NCBI GenBank assembly: GCA_035938175.1
Contig: DASZHD010000035.1
Coordinates: forward strand, 29,763 to 93,762
Origin: DASRDE01 sp035938175
GTDB lineage: Bacteria > Vulcanimicrobiota > Vulcanimicrobiia > Vulcanimicrobiales > Vulcanimicrobiaceae
DNA: 64,000 bases
Direction: 5' to 3'
The position numbers and the translations under genes are program-made. Shown here in pieces: positions 52,692 to 61,152 of the stretch (positions are counted from its first letter, which is position 1; each line of letters begins with the position of its first letter). Under the pieces are notes generated by a model. That model ran no database searches. It saw only the letters and a list, made by a program, of their open reading frames with translations, and was not told where the DNA came from.

Positions 52692-53513
52692 CGTACCGTT
52701 TGAGTTTTTGGGTTCGATCGTAACCTTCGTCATCGCGTCTCCCACGCGTATGGCGTCCAGTGCATCGAAACCATCGATCATTTGCCCGAAAACGGTGTAC
52801 TGGCGATCCAAGAAACGCGCGTCGTCCAAACAGATGTAAAACTGCGATCCGGCCGAATTCGGGTTCGATGCGCGCGCCATCGCAACGGTTCCGCGCACGT
52901 GCGGACGTTCGTTGAATTCGGCTTTGAGCTGGTAGCCCGGACCTCCCGTGCCGTCTCCGGCCGGGTCCCCGCCTTGCACGACGAAACCGGGCTCAACCCG
53001 GTGAAACTTCAACCCATCGTAGAAACCGGATTCGGTAAGCTTCACAAATGCGGCGCAATGCTGCGGAGCATCGTCGGCGTAAAAGGTAAAGACGATGTCG
53101 CCCTTTGCAGTCGAAATACGGGCGCGGCCTTGGCGAGCGCGATCGACGGTTTCCTTGAGTTCTTCACCCGATGGCGGCGTGTGTTGCATGGCATCTCCAT
53201 GTGCTGTGCACGATTGCAGTAGCGGGGGCTTGTGCAGGCGCAGCCCGAAGGCCTGGCTTCCGGCGAGCGCAGCGAGCTTTTGGCCGCGCGACAGCAGTTT
53301 GAAACGCGCTTCCAAGTGACGGGCTTGTGTGCGGTCGACGGCCGGCAGCCACGCGGCCAGCTGAACCGGCAGACGCGAGCGGGTATACTTCGATCCTGTT
53401 CCGTCCACGTGCGCGCGAAGGCGCCGCGCCAGGTCGTCCGTCCAACCCGTATAGAGACTGCCGTCGGAGCATTCCAGAAAGTAGACGAGCGCCGCTCCGT
53501 CAAGATTTGCCAT
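52686..53513 (-). CDS. GIY-YIG nuclease fused to cyclophilin-type peptidyl-prolyl isomerase
   Basis: A 275-residue ORF with two domains. Residues 1-85 match UPF0213 GIY-YIG endonucleases (YFLECSDGSLYTGWTDDLARR, KYTRSRLPVQ, KLLSRGQKLA). Residues about 125-270 are a cyclophilin isomerase (DIVFTFYADDAPQHCAAFV, FHRVEPGFVVQGGDP, MARASNPNSAGSQFYICLDD, FGQMIDGFDALD). An internal ATG at 53189 with GGAG six bases ahead could start a free isomerase from the same mRNA. No stop separates the domains, so it is a true fusion or a lost stop. Confidence 0.85.
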   Translation of the reverse strand: MANLDGAALVYFLECSDGSLYTGWTDDLARRLRAHVDGTGSKYTRSRLPVQLAAWLPAVDRTQARHLEARFKLLSRGQKLAALAGSQAFGLRLHKPPLLQSCTAHGDAMQHTPPSGEELKETVDRARQGRARISTAKGDIVFTFYADDAPQHCAAFVKLTESGFYDGLKFHRVEPGFVVQGGDPAGDGTGGPGYQLKAEFNERPHVRGTVAMARASNPNSAGSQFYICLDDARFLDRQYTVFGQMIDGFDALDAIRVGDAMTKVTIEPKNSNGTS

Positions 53514-53566
53514 TGGCGGGTTTGGGATTCGCGAGGGCGGCGGTAAAATCTGTCTGGTAAACGACG

Positions 53567-54049
53567 GTGGCCGCGCACAGATTGTCTTCCGACCCCGCGC
53601 TCGTCAGTCGCGGGCAGATGCTCAAGGTCCGCATTCCGCCCAACGCGCGCTTCAGCGGGACGGTGCGGCGGGAAGTCTTGTCGTTTGCGGACCGCTTCGA
53701 GCTGACGCCGGAAGAGCTCGAAGAGTTTATTTTTGCAGTCGGCGAAGCGCTGGCCAATGCCATCGAACATTCCCGTTCGTCCGACGTTATCGAGGTGCGC
53801 TGCCAGATCGAGGAAGATAAGATCTTGGCCACGATTGTGGACTCGGGCGCGGGTTTCCGCTGCGAGAACATCCCGAGAGTCGATCTGCCGGATACCTATA
53901 GCGAACGCGGGCGCGGCCTGCCGATCATGCGCCGGTGCACCGATATTTTTGCGGTCCACTCGGTCCCGGGACGCGGAACGGCCGTGGTCCTTGGGCGCTA
54001 CCTGCAGCGAAAGCGCACTTCCGCACAAAACGACGACGTCGCATCGTGA
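53567..54049 (+). CDS. RsbW/SpoIIAB-like HATPase anti-sigma kinase
   Basis: 160 residues from GTG 53567 (an internal ATG 53618 would give a more usual length). The Bergerat fold boxes are present: N box EALANAIEHS, G1 VDSGAGF, G2 ERGRGLPIM. Such proteins bind sigma factors and phosphorylate STAS antagonists; the CHASE3-PP2C protein at 3230 is the opposite enzyme type, though not adjacent. The STAS partner and sigma factor are not in this window. Confidence 0.88.
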   Translation: MAAHRLSSDPALVSRGQMLKVRIPPNARFSGTVRREVLSFADRFELTPEELEEFIFAVGEALANAIEHSRSSDVIEVRCQIEEDKILATIVDSGAGFRCENIPRVDLPDTYSERGRGLPIMRRCTDIFAVHSVPGRGTAVVLGRYLQRKRTSAQNDDVAS

Positions 54050-55323
54050 TTGCGGTCCTCCTCGGTCTGCTCGCGTCGGCTAGCCCGGCGCCGGCGGCCG
54101 ACGCGCGGATCGCCGCATTGGTACGAGCCGTTTCCGCGGCCGAATTACGCCGTACCGACTACCGCCTCGTCGCGTTCGGTACGCGCAACGATTTCTCGAC
54201 GACCGTATTTACCGCGCGCGACTGGATCCGCGGGCAGTTCGAAACGATTGCGGCGCAGTCCGGAGGACGGATGACCGTACGGCTGGACACGTTTCTTCAG
54301 CCGAAAACCCGGCGCACGCCGCGGGCGGTCGTGGAGTCGAGCGTCATCGCGACCCTTCGCGGCGACCCGGGCGCGCCCACCTATGTGCTGTCGAGTCATT
54401 TCGACGACTGCAATAGCCGCTGCACCGACGGAGCCGGGGTCGCGCCCGGCGCTGACGACAACGGTTCCGGCACCGCGGCTGTGCTCGAAGCCGCCAGAGT
54501 ACTTGCTTCGACGCCGGTACACGCGACGATCGTTTTCGCGTGTTTCGACGGTGAAGAACTCGGATTGTGGGGCTCGGATCATTACGCGCGCGAATTGAAA
54601 AAAGAAGGCGTAAACGTTGCGGGCGATCTGAACGACGACATCATCGGCGCGCCGAATGCGCCTGCCGGTTCTGCCGATTCCCACGCCGTGCGCGTGTTCA
54701 GCGAAGCGCTGCCCGTAGACGCCAAAATCGACGACGTGAACGCGGCAGGTTCCGAAAACGACTCGCCTTCACGCGAGCTGGCGCGATTCGTAGCCGATAC
54801 CGGTTCCGTTTACGTGCCGGATATGGACACGGTGCTGATCGATCGCGCGGACCGCTTTTTGCGCGGCGGCGACCAGGAATCGTTTACCGCGCAGGGGTTT
54901 CCTGCGGTGCGTTTTGTCGAACGCCACGAAGATTTTCGCCACCAGCATCAGGACGTACGGGTCGCGCAGGGCGTCCAGTTCGGCGATCTGCCCTCGTTTG
55001 TCGATGCTGACTATCTTGCGCAGGTAACGCGAATGAACGTCGCCGCGCTGGCGGCGCTTGCGTTAGGACCCGGCCAACCCACGGACGTCCGGATGCCGGC
55101 AACCCACCTCACAAACGATACGACCCTGCAGTGGCGCCCGGCTCGCGACGCCGTACGTTATGAGATTGTTTGGCGCGCGTCAACCTCGCCGGTTTGGGAG
55201 CACGCGACCGGCGTCGGAAACGTGACCGAAGCCACGGTGCCGTTGAGCAAAGACGATTACATCATCGGCGTTCGCGCCGTGGACGCAAGCGGTTTACTTA
55301 GTCCGGTCGTTACCGGTTTGTGA
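54046..55323 (+). CDS. M28-family metallopeptidase, secreted
   Basis: GTG 54046 overlaps the stop of the HATPase (GTGA) and the 425-residue product starts with a signal peptide (ends SPAPAADA). Zinc peptidase motifs: SSHFDDC, GADDNGSGTAAVLEAARVL, CFDGEELGLWGS and a late histidine in FVERHEDFRHQHQD. A C-terminal fibronectin-III-like domain (about 345-425) is attached. Likely a periplasmic or exported aminopeptidase. Confidence 0.88.
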   Translation: MIAVLLGLLASASPAPAADARIAALVRAVSAAELRRTDYRLVAFGTRNDFSTTVFTARDWIRGQFETIAAQSGGRMTVRLDTFLQPKTRRTPRAVVESSVIATLRGDPGAPTYVLSSHFDDCNSRCTDGAGVAPGADDNGSGTAAVLEAARVLASTPVHATIVFACFDGEELGLWGSDHYARELKKEGVNVAGDLNDDIIGAPNAPAGSADSHAVRVFSEALPVDAKIDDVNAAGSENDSPSRELARFVADTGSVYVPDMDTVLIDRADRFLRGGDQESFTAQGFPAVRFVERHEDFRHQHQDVRVAQGVQFGDLPSFVDADYLAQVTRMNVAALAALALGPGQPTDVRMPATHLTNDTTLQWRPARDAVRYEIVWRASTSPVWEHATGVGNVTEATVPLSKDDYIIGVRAVDASGLLSPVVTGL

Positions 55324-55410
55324 CGCTCGCCTATTGGTTAAGTGCGCGGTTGTGCGCTACTATGATTGTAGCAATCGGCGTGAAGTACAGGATCCGCCGT
55401 GTTGCTAATA

Positions 55411-55463
55411 GATAGCGGACCGGCCACCTCCCCGCGCGCCAACGCAATGACCGGTCCGCTATC
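55411..55463. repeat. inverted repeat in the 362-base gap after the M28 peptidase
   Basis: GATAGCGGACCGG (55411-55423) and CCGGTCCGCTATC (55451-55463) are perfect 13-base inverted repeats with a 27-base centre. The gap 55324-55685 otherwise shows no gene I can support: two ORFs of about 97-101 residues on opposite strands lie in it, neither with a clear family or ribosome site. A TATGAT near 55361 is a weak -10 candidate. Confidence 0.65.
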
Positions 55464-55685
55464 TTTATGTCGCTTGGTGATGGGCATGGGGACCGCCTCG
55501 CAGCCGTTCATCCCCCCGCTTGCCCCTGGGGAATGCCGCAGACCATCCGCATCCCCGGCCGAAATTGCGTAGCCACAAGGTTTTTCGAAAGTTGGCTTTG
55601 CGAGACAGAGTTCCGCGGCAGCCGATCCCTTTGTCCTGGACACGGCTCGCCCTCAGTGCCTCCGGCTGCCGTGCAGCGGGCGCAA

Positions 55686-56006
55686 TTACATCGTGGAGCT
55701 TTCGGAATACTGACGCTCCGCGGTGACTTCATTAGACGAGCGTTCCGTTTCGTCGCATAGAGCCGTAACGTCGGTGCGGCTCTTACTCATGCGCATCCAA
55801 TACATCGCTCCCGCTATTACCGCCAGCGCACCCGCGACCGAAACGGCAGCCAAAAGCCATCGAGACCGCCCCGGGCGTTGTCCTTCAAGCCAAAGCCGTT
55901 CGCGCGCGCAGTCAGCATGCTGACCATCGCCTTCCATGAACACGTTGCGATGCTTCGGGCAGTGGTTGTTCAGGCACGTGTAATAGACGGTTTCTGTGTA
56001 ATCCAT
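55686..56006 (-). CDS. small zinc-ribbon, single-TM protein
   Basis: 106 residues. The N-terminal part has a zinc-ribbon-like pair of cysteine knuckles (YTCLNNHCPKHRN, HADCARERLW), followed by a TM helix (about 49-70) and a short acidic/Ser-rich tail. Predicted membrane-anchored; function unknown. Just upstream on the same strand is the GH47 gene (56055 onward). Confidence 0.65.
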   Translation of the reverse strand: MDYTETVYYTCLNNHCPKHRNVFMEGDGQHADCARERLWLEGQRPGRSRWLLAAVSVAGALAVIAGAMYWMRMSKSRTDVTALCDETERSSNEVTAERQYSESSTM

Positions 56007-56054
56007 GACGCTTCCACTGTACCCATCGCAGCACCAAGTGCCACGCTTGCCGCA

Positions 56055-57497
56055 CTACGCCAAATGCGCGGGCTTACCGTTTCGCAGAAGTCCGCGCAGC
56101 GCTTTGCCTTCGGTATTGAAATAATACGTCGAGCCGTCGAAGCGATCGTCGGAGCCGTTGAACATGCAATATAAATACTTGAAGTTTTCCGAGAACGAGT
56201 ACGCCGGGAAATAATCCGCCGCCGTCATCGGCCGCGTCCGTACGTCGTTGAGCGTGGTATAGCCGTATTGCGTGCGGCAGTTGGCGCGCAGCGCCTGGAA
56301 ATAGCGGTACGCCGTCCGCCGGTATTTTTGGTCCTTCGTCAAAAACCACAAGTCGAACGACGAGTTCGGATACTCCGGACGCATCCAGTACTTCGGATCG
56401 ACGACCGACAGGTCAGCATAGTTAATGACTTCGGGGATGAGTTGGTATTTGTCGAGCAAAACGGTCCAGGAATCGTAGAACGCCTCGCCGGCATCGCGGT
56501 TGCCGCCCTTGGCTGCGAGCTCGGCATAGAACGCGGCCAGTTCGCTCATCGTCGTATCCGAGGTTTTCGCGCCGGTTTTGTAATTCACCGTGCGGAACCA
56601 CAGATTGCCGTTGATGCGCTCGGACTTATACTTCAGTATCGCGTCCGTGAGCATACGGTACCAATCGCGCGTTTGCACGTTGCCGAGCATCTGCCATCCG
56701 CCCCAGAGATACTCGTAGAACGAGTCGACCGGCTCATCGGGCGCGACGTCGTCGGTACCTGAAAATTCGCCTTTCTCGACGTCGAAGTTCGTGCCCAGCA
56801 AATTCAATCGCGAGCGCTTCGCGACGACGGTTTCGTACGCTTTCATCGATGCATTTACGTACTTCGGGTCGCCGGTAAGGCGCGACAGATCGCCGAATTC
56901 CAGAATGTTCGAACCGATTTCGGCGAGGTTGCTCATCGGATCGCTGACGGCACCCGTCCGAAGGTTGGCGAACCGGTACGGCGCGCCACTGGGAGACTTT
57001 GTAAAACACGGCATGAACCGGTCGGCGAGATCGTGCGCCGCGTCCAGCAAGAAACGTTCGCCCGTTGCATAGTATCCGGTCATCAGACCCGCTACCATGC
57101 GAATCACCGCTTCGAACATCTGGACTTTGGCGTCGACGTCGAAATGGAGATGCGATTGCAGCCACTTCACGCACGCGGCCAACTCGTCGTCCGCGCCCAT
57201 GATATACAGCGTATCCATCGCTTCGATAATCGATAATCCAAACGAATGACCGTCGACGAAGAAGTCTTTCGGCTTCCCGGCTATGGGCGCGACCTCGTCA
57301 TGCCCCCACGCGAAACGCTTGTATCCGTTCCACGCGTGCAGAAATTCGTCGCGAACGTGTTTGGCGATGTCTTTGGGATGCAGCCCATCGACGAGCTCGG
57401 ATTCGTCTGCTGTCTGCGTTTGAGCGAAGGCGCTGGGCGGCAGCGCGAGCACGGACGCCGTGAGCGAAAGAAACGCCGAGCGCGACCAGCGCGTCAC
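56055..57497 (-). CDS. GH47 alpha-1,2-mannosidase, secreted
   Basis: 480 residues with a signal peptide. Characteristic class I mannosidase segments: YKRFAWGHDEVAPI, SIIEAMDTLYIMGADDEL, LAEIGSNILEFGDLSRLTGDPKY and YSFSENFKYLY. Catalytic acid residues visible: E129 (in FEAVIRM), D258 (in VDSFYEYLW), E375 (in MRPEY), and the calcium threonine T462 (NTEGKA). GH47 is common in fungi and animals and uncommon in bacteria. It would trim alpha-1,2-linked mannose from glycans. GTG start; its start overlaps the hemL stop by four bases. Confidence 0.92.
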   Translation of the reverse strand: MTRWSRSAFLSLTASVLALPPSAFAQTQTADESELVDGLHPKDIAKHVRDEFLHAWNGYKRFAWGHDEVAPIAGKPKDFFVDGHSFGLSIIEAMDTLYIMGADDELAACVKWLQSHLHFDVDAKVQMFEAVIRMVAGLMTGYYATGERFLLDAAHDLADRFMPCFTKSPSGAPYRFANLRTGAVSDPMSNLAEIGSNILEFGDLSRLTGDPKYVNASMKAYETVVAKRSRLNLLGTNFDVEKGEFSGTDDVAPDEPVDSFYEYLWGGWQMLGNVQTRDWYRMLTDAILKYKSERINGNLWFRTVNYKTGAKTSDTTMSELAAFYAELAAKGGNRDAGEAFYDSWTVLLDKYQLIPEVINYADLSVVDPKYWMRPEYPNSSFDLWFLTKDQKYRRTAYRYFQALRANCRTQYGYTTLNDVRTRPMTAADYFPAYSFSENFKYLYCMFNGSDDRFDGSTYYFNTEGKALRGLLRNGKPAHLA

Positions 57498-58804
57498 GGG
57501 CGGTCCATCGCATCGAACGATTCGTCGATAGCGGCGAGCGTTTCGTCGACGTCCGCTTCCGTGTGAGCGGTTGACACGAACATCACTTCGTTCTGCGATG
57601 GCGGAAGCAATATGCGCCGTTTTCTCATTTCGTGGTAGTACCTCGCATAGCGCTGCTTGTCGGCTGAAAGCGCGTCGTCGTAGTTACGGTTTGGGGGACC
57701 CGGCCGGAACTTGAAATCCACGATCGACTCGTGCTGTACGACGGCGTACGGCAAACCGCGGCGCTCGAAAATCCGCCGGATTCCGTTCGCCAGCCGTGCG
57801 CCGACGCGATCCATGTATGCGTAATACTGCGGATTCGACTCCAGCAAATCCAGCACGCGATGCGCCATGCCGGCGCAGAACGGGTTGCCCGCGTGCGTGC
57901 CGCCGGTAAACGTCGCGCCGTTCGGTGCCAACACCCGCATGACGTCTTCGCGGCCGCCGAATGCGGCAATCGGAAAACCGCCGCCCATGATCTTGCCGAT
58001 CGTCGTCAGATCCGGTACTATGCCGGCCCGCGCTTGCGCGCCGCCGAGACCCAAACGCAGCCAGGTAATGATCTCGTCGAAAATCAGCAGCGCGTTATAA
58101 CGCTGCGTCCGCTCCCGCAGACCTTCCAAAAAACCGGCAACCGGGGTTACGTACCCCATGTTTCCGACGACCGGCTCTACGATGATCGCGGCGAGCTCGT
58201 TTTCGCGGCCGCTCAAGAGATCGTCGACGCTTTGTAAATCGTTGTAGCGCGCGACGGCCACGTCTTGCATCACGCCCGGCGGAATACCGCTGCGAGTTGC
58301 ATCCGCCGTATGCGCCGACGCGCCGGCATTGAACAGCGCGAAATCCGAATGGCCGTGATAATTTCCGGCGAATTTGAGAATCAGCGTACGCTTTGTGAAG
58401 GCGCGCGCGACGCGTATTGCGCTCATCACGGCTTCGGTTCCGCTGGTGACAAACCGCATACGCTCCATCGACGGTACGTGCGCGGCGATGCGTTCGCCCA
58501 AGCGTATCTCTTCAGGATGCGTGCTCCCGAAGACCAGCCCCGTTTGCGCCAGCTCGTCCAATCCGCTCGTCAGCGCGGGATGGTTGTACCCGAAGAGCAG
58601 CGGACCGTACGCCATAATGTAGTCGATGAAGCGCTCGCCGTGCTCGTCGTACGCGTACGCGCCGTCGCCGCGCGTTTGCACGAACGGCGCGCCGCCGACG
58701 GCCCATCCCGATCGCACCGGAGAATCGCAGCCGCCGGCGAGAATCGCTTCAGCGCGCTGCGCGAGGCCGGCGTGGATTTGCACTGGCGGCAGACTCCTTT
58801 GCAT
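57494..58804 (-). CDS. hemL: glutamate-1-semialdehyde 2,1-aminomutase-like
   Basis: 436 residues, PLP fold type I. Motifs: RFVTSGTEAVMSAIRVARA, FAGNYHGHSDF, LLIFDEIITWLR, IGKIMGGGFPIAAFGG (PLP lysine) and FTGGTHAGNPFCAG. Converts glutamate-1-semialdehyde to 5-aminolevulinate in tetrapyrrole synthesis. No other hem gene is adjacent, so it could instead be a paralog. Overlaps dprA by 56 bases. Confidence 0.9.
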   Translation of the reverse strand: MQRSLPPVQIHAGLAQRAEAILAGGCDSPVRSGWAVGGAPFVQTRGDGAYAYDEHGERFIDYIMAYGPLLFGYNHPALTSGLDELAQTGLVFGSTHPEEIRLGERIAAHVPSMERMRFVTSGTEAVMSAIRVARAFTKRTLILKFAGNYHGHSDFALFNAGASAHTADATRSGIPPGVMQDVAVARYNDLQSVDDLLSGRENELAAIIVEPVVGNMGYVTPVAGFLEGLRERTQRYNALLIFDEIITWLRLGLGGAQARAGIVPDLTTIGKIMGGGFPIAAFGGREDVMRVLAPNGATFTGGTHAGNPFCAGMAHRVLDLLESNPQYYAYMDRVGARLANGIRRIFERRGLPYAVVQHESIVDFKFRPGPPNRNYDDALSADKQRYARYYHEMRKRRILLPPSQNEVMFVSTAHTEADVDETLAAIDESFDAMDRP

Positions 58805-59633
58805 GTGTTAGGGATGCGCGGATTTTCTTCATTGCATCCACCGCATCGCGCGGTAACGCAATTGCACCGTCGGCAAGGGCCTGCACGTTCCCGCTGTATC
58901 CGGGATCGCCTTTCGCGTCAAGAACGAAACGTGCGCGCCCTAATTCTTTCGCGAATTTCATCGTTTGCATCGCGCCACCGTCGATCTCGCTCGCAATCAA
59001 AACCGTGGCAACCGCGTGCGCGGCCTGCAAACGATCGCGATGAACGAGGGCCCATTTCGTAACGGGTTCGTCCGGTAAACGTTCGCTCGCGACCGCCCCG
59101 CCGCGTTTTGCGATTTCGTCTTCGAGCGCACGGTGCTCGGGCGGATACGTTACGCCCAAACCCGTCCCGACGTATGCAACCGTCGGCAGGTGCGCGTCCA
59201 GCGCACCGTGATGTGCGGCGGCATCGATTCCCGTTGCAAGCCCGCTCACCACCGGCATACCGCAAATCATCGCAAGATCGCGGGCGAACGCGGCGGCTTC
59301 GGACGGCGGCGTGCGGCTGCCCACGATTGCGATACCGCTTTGCGGCAGTTCCCCGCGAACGCACAAGAACGCGGGCGGGTCCTCCAGATCGCGTAGACCC
59401 GCGGGATACGCGGCGTCGGAGATGCTGACGATCGACGCACCTAATTTCACTAGCCGGGCAGCGGCTTCACGGGCTTGATGCCGGGCATGGGCGACTTTAC
59501 GCGCGGATTCCCCGGTGATCCACTCTTTGAGCGCTTGGTCCTCGCCCCGGACGAGCGCCCGCAGCCGGCGCGCCGGCATATGCAAATACGCGGCGGCAAG
59601 CAGCAGCAAATCGTCCTGCGAGATAGGTCGCAT
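58749..59633 (-). CDS. dprA: DNA processing protein DprA
   Basis: 294 residues with the Rossmann-like DprA core: IAIVGSRTPPSEA, SGLATGIDAAAHHGAL, VAYVGTGLGVTYPPEH and the ending VLIASEIDGGAMQT and GYSGNVQALADGA. An N-terminal SAM-like helical region precedes it. Loads RecA on incoming single-stranded DNA in transformation. Divergent from the Mrp gene by 35 bases. Confidence 0.93.
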   Translation of the reverse strand: MRPISQDDLLLLAAAYLHMPARRLRALVRGEDQALKEWITGESARKVAHARHQAREAAARLVKLGASIVSISDAAYPAGLRDLEDPPAFLCVRGELPQSGIAIVGSRTPPSEAAAFARDLAMICGMPVVSGLATGIDAAAHHGALDAHLPTVAYVGTGLGVTYPPEHRALEDEIAKRGGAVASERLPDEPVTKWALVHRDRLQAAHAVATVLIASEIDGGAMQTMKFAKELGRARFVLDAKGDPGYSGNVQALADGAIALPRDAVDAMKKIRASLTHAKESAASANPRRPRAAR

Positions 59634-59668
59634 AAGAACGACGCCTTCGCAAAGCGAAGTGCAGGTTC

Positions 59669-60763
59669 ATGCCCCATATCGAGGTCGAAATCGGCCCGCA
59701 AAGCAATATTCGCGAACTCGTCGCGCAGCTGCCGATCGCGGCGGCCGTCCTCGAGCGTTTTGGACTGCAGTGCGCCGGATGCGGCGTCAACAAGTACGAA
59801 ACCATCGAGCAGGGAGCACGCGCGCACGGGCTGCGCGTGGAACCGATCGTCGCCGCGCTCACGCAGGCCCGACTTTCCGGGTTCGTGCCCAACATCGCTA
59901 GCGAGGACCGCACACCCGCGCGCCGGGCGCCCGGGCAGTTTCGCGGAAAGGCAAAGATCGCGCACGTCGTTCCGGTGATGTCGGGTAAAGGCGGCGTGGG
60001 GAAATCGCTGGTCACCGCGTTGCTGGCAATCGGGCTTCGGCGGCGCAATCTGCGCGTCGGGATTCTCGACGGCGACATTACCGGCCCGTCGATTCCGAAG
60101 TTGTTCGGATTGAGCAAGCCGCTGGTGATTGAAGCCGATCCCGATGCTCCGAAAACTCCGCAAGGAAACCCTCAGCCGCTGATGATTCCCGCCGAATCGC
60201 GCAGCGCAATCGAGATCGTCAGCTCGAACTTGCTGACCGACAAAGAAGACACCGCGATGATCTGGCGCGGTCCGATCCTCTCGGGCGTCATTCGCCAATT
60301 TTACGAACAAGTGCTCTGGAGCGATCTCGACTTCTTACTGATCGATTTGCCGCCCGGAACGTCCGATGCGCCGCTGACCGTTCTGCAATCCCTTGCAGTC
60401 GACGGCGTCGTGCTGGTAACGATGCCGCAGGCGCTTGCGACGATGATCGTTCGCAAGGCAGCGAACCTGGTTCATCAACTTCGCAAACCGATTCTCGGCG
60501 TCGTAGAGAACATGTCGTACTTCATCGCGCCCGATACCGGGAAGAAATACGAAATCTTCGGCCCCTCGTACGCGGATCGCGTCGCGGACCTCGCGCGAGC
60601 GCCGGTTCTGGCGCGGCTGCCGATCGATCCGCAAAAAGCGGAGCTCGCCGACGCCGGCCGGGTGGAGGAAATCGACGATCCGGTCTGCGACGAACTAGCC
60701 GCTGCACTGATCGCCTCGATCGCGGCGCACCCCAAACCGAAAGAAACGATTTCGCTGATCTAG
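59669..60763 (+). CDS. Mrp/NBP35-family ATPase with N-terminal DUF1858-like domain
   Basis: 364 residues. Residues 1-70 resemble DUF1858 (short alpha domain with C35 and C38 in LQCAGCG). The ATPase part has the deviant Walker A SGKGGVGKS (105-113), the LLIDLPPGTSDAP switch and the ENMSYF segment at 280. In typical Mrp/ApbC a Cys-x-x-Cys follows ENMSYF; here it is A287 and T290 (FIAPDTG), so the usual Fe-S ligands are missing. Fe-S cluster carrier role is likely but modified. Confidence 0.92.
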   Translation: MPHIEVEIGPQSNIRELVAQLPIAAAVLERFGLQCAGCGVNKYETIEQGARAHGLRVEPIVAALTQARLSGFVPNIASEDRTPARRAPGQFRGKAKIAHVVPVMSGKGGVGKSLVTALLAIGLRRRNLRVGILDGDITGPSIPKLFGLSKPLVIEADPDAPKTPQGNPQPLMIPAESRSAIEIVSSNLLTDKEDTAMIWRGPILSGVIRQFYEQVLWSDLDFLLIDLPPGTSDAPLTVLQSLAVDGVVLVTMPQALATMIVRKAANLVHQLRKPILGVVENMSYFIAPDTGKKYEIFGPSYADRVADLARAPVLARLPIDPQKAELADAGRVEEIDDPVCDELAAALIASIAAHPKPKETISLI

Positions 60764-60815
60764 GAACGATCCGCTCGCCCGATCGCCCGGCAGAAGCCGC
60801 TCGTACCTGGGGTAA

Positions 60816-61151
60816 ATGATGCTCATGACAACCAAGAAATGGTCGCACGAAGTGATGGAGCATAGCGACGCGCTCGATCTGGAGAGCGGCGTCTTTCTCA
60901 AACGCACGCCCGGTGCGATCGCCAAGTCGTTGAAGCGTTCCGCCGAACACAGCAAGCGGCGCAAAGCCTCGCCGTTTGCGTCGGCGATGTCGATGCTGAA
61001 CTTCTACATCAATCGCGGCGGCAAAAATCTGACCGCCGCTCAAAAGACCAAACTCGAGAAGGCGAAAGACGAGCTGCGCAAAGAATTCGGGCGCGCGCCG
61101 AAGACTGCGGCGAAAAAGCGCAAGGCACCAGCAAAGAGCCGCTCTCGCTAG
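60816..61151 (+). CDS. DUF3175 protein
   Basis: 111 residues. The pattern KWSHEVMEHSDALDLESGVF, IAKSLKRSAEHSKRRKASPFASAMSMLNFYINRGGKNL is that of DUF3175, small basic proteins of unknown role often found with stress or DNA-repair genes. The C-terminal 20 residues are Lys/Arg/Ala-rich, like a DNA-binding tail. Independent gene after the Mrp ATPase. Confidence 0.8.
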   Translation: MMLMTTKKWSHEVMEHSDALDLESGVFLKRTPGAIAKSLKRSAEHSKRRKASPFASAMSMLNFYINRGGKNLTAAQKTKLEKAKDELRKEFGRAPKTAAKKRKAPAKSRSR

Positions 61152-61152
61152 C

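Noticed and set aside
55338..55643. 101-residue minus-strand ORF in the gap after the M28 peptidase
   Set aside because: No ribosome site, no family recognised, overlaps another ORF of similar length, and includes an inverted repeat.
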